Positions 63,131 to 64,000 of a stretch of DNA of 64,000 bases are shown piece by piece. The notes beneath the pieces are model-generated. The model worked only from the letters and a program-made list of their open reading frames with translations, had not been told where the DNA came from and searched no databases. A program made the position numbers and the translations under genes. The stretch's first letter is position 1; every line of letters begins with the position of its first letter. The stretch is from Cellulomonas dongxiuzhuiae. GTDB lineage: Bacteria > Actinomycetota > Actinomycetes > Actinomycetales > Cellulomonadaceae. The stretch is taken from contig NZ_CP076023.1 in the NCBI RefSeq assembly GCF_018623035.1, positions 3,844,001 to 3,908,000 on the forward strand, given 5' to 3'.

Positions 63131-64000
63131 CGCTCACCTCGTGCAGCCGCTGCTGCACCGCCGGGTCGTGGGAGACGGCGGGCGTCGTCGCCACCACCTC
63201 CCGGCGGTAGTAGCGCCCGGTGACCCCGGCCAGCGCGGGGTCCGTGGCCAGGCGCAACGCGGCGGAGGCGCCGTCACGGGGCGTCCGCATGCCGCTGCGG
63301 ATGAGCCAGCCGAGCGGACGCAGGGCCGCCGGGACGAGGTCGTCGACGATGCCGGTGGCCACGATGCCCGGGTGCACCGAGTTCACGGTGACCCCGTGCG
63401 GCCGCAGGAGGCGTGCGAGGTGGTAGCCGCTCGTGACGGTGAGCAGCTTGGCGCGCGCGTACGCCTCGAAGGCGACGAAGCCGTCGGCGGGGTTGACGCG
63501 GGTGAGGTCGTCGAGCTGCGCGGGGTCGAGGTCGGCCGGGCGGGCGCGTCCGAGGAGCTTGACCTGCCGGGTGTCGTTGAGGCTGTCGGACGCGACGTGG
63601 ACGACCCGCCCGCGCGCGGCGACGAGGTTCTCGCGCAGCAGGTGGGTGAGCCCGAAGGCGGCCAGGTAGTCCACGGCGACGTGCCTCTCGACGCCGTCGG
63701 GAGTCAGGCCGCGGTCGGGGAAGTGCGCACCGGCGTTGTTGACGAGCACGTGCACGTGCGGGTGGCGGCGGCCGATCGCCGTGGCGGCGTCGACCACACC
63801 GTGGCGCAGGGACAGGTCGGCCTCGACGACCTCGAACCGGCCGTGGTCGCCGACGGTCTCGCGCAGCAGGCGCTCGGTGCGCGGCGCGTCCCGGGCCACG
63901 GCCACCACGTGCGCGCCGGCGCGCGTCAGGTCCTCGACCAGGACCCGTCCCATCCCCCCGCCGGCCCCGGTGACGACGGCCACCCGCCCGGCGAGGTCGA
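63111..64000 (-). CDS. Short-chain dehydrogenase/reductase (5' end outside window)
   Basis: At least 295 residues of an SDR. The frame continues to the right edge (DLAGRVAVVTG), so the start is missing; the in-frame GTG near 63983 would cut into the cofactor motif. Motifs: VVTGAGGGMGRVLVEDL, LVNNAGAHFPD, Ser in VHVASDSLN, YARAKLLTVTSGYHLA (Tyr-Lys pair), and GVTVNSVHPGIVATGI. It resembles retinol-dehydrogenase/WW-domain-oxidoreductase-like SDRs. Its stop overlaps the end of the convergent DJ-1 gene by 20 bases. Confidence 0.88.
   Translation of the reverse strand, partial: DLAGRVAVVTGAGGGMGRVLVEDLTRAGAHVVAVARDAPRTERLLRETVGDHGRFEVVEADLSLRHGVVDAATAIGRRHPHVHVLVNNAGAHFPDRGLTPDGVERHVAVDYLAAFGLTHLLRENLVAARGRVVHVASDSLNDTRQVKLLGRARPADLDPAQLDDLTRVNPADGFVAFEAYARAKLLTVTSGYHLARLLRPHGVTVNSVHPGIVATGIVDDLVPAALRPLGWLIRSGMRTPRDGASAALRLATDPALAGVTGRYYRREVVATTPAVSHDPAVQQRLHEVSVRWFAG

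Overview
The window is a very GC-rich actinobacterial chromosome segment. GTG and TTG starts are frequent, adjacent genes are often coupled through ATGA or GTGA overlaps, and the G+C bias at third codon positions is strong. The density of secreted polysaccharide-degrading enzymes with family 2 carbohydrate-binding modules (CBM2) and Pro-Thr linkers points to Cellulomonas or a close relative. No rRNA, tRNA, CRISPR array, insertion sequence or phage gene was seen. The genus call is inferred from gene content.

Layout. 1-1.5 kb: the 3' part of a CE2 acetylxylan esterase with a CBM2. 1.6-3.6 kb: a KTSC-domain protein, a HAD/phosphomannomutase-like hydrolase and a peptidase E. 3.7-6.6 kb: a tight operon of S-adenosylmethionine decarboxylase, DUF4178, DUF350 and a membrane-embedded aminopropyltransferase. 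6.7-10.3 kb: a secreted LamG-like protein and a YceI / ECF sigma / anti-sigma unit. 10.4-17.1 kb: small enzymes, a TPR-like membrane protein, a GH51 arabinofuranosidase divergent from a LacI regulator, and an orphan McrA-type head-domain protein. 17.2-29.1 kb: two GH10 xylanases, an SMP-30 lactonase-like protein, a large GH3 glucosidase, two alpha/beta hydrolases and several small genes. 29.1-31.7 kb: a three-gene operon (YndJ-like, DUF1990, CorA) behind a perfect 38-bp palindrome. 31.9-44.7 kb: a GH10 xylanase, RluA, a BBE-like oxidoreductase, a sortase-anchored ALF-repeat protein, a CBM2-GH5-X2-CBM46-type glucanase, a secreted NagZ-like GH3, an MFS transporter and a multidomain GH10.

44.9-51.1 kb: a seven-gene cluster (DUF1989, a substrate-binding protein, an ABC transporter with two permeases, FAH, RidA) next to a divergent-site GntR regulator; matching 15-bp inverted repeats lie at the DUF1989 and gntR starts. 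51.4-55.2 kb: a membrane protein, a HAD phosphatase and a GH9 cellulase with CBM2. 55.2-64 kb: acetyltransferases, a hydrolase, a TetR/SDR divergent pair with repeated operators, remnants of two genes, a NarL-type two-component system, a membrane DJ-1/PfpI two-gene unit and a truncated SDR at the right edge.

Together the CAZymes (CE2, GH51, four GH10, GH3, GH5, GH9) can deconstruct arabinoxylan and cellulose. Four of their upstream regions carry CG-centred AT-rich 8-mers that could be targets of the locally encoded LacI protein. Two of the xylanase upstream regions instead carry an AACGTT core. Both regulatory ideas are inferences from sequence pattern only.
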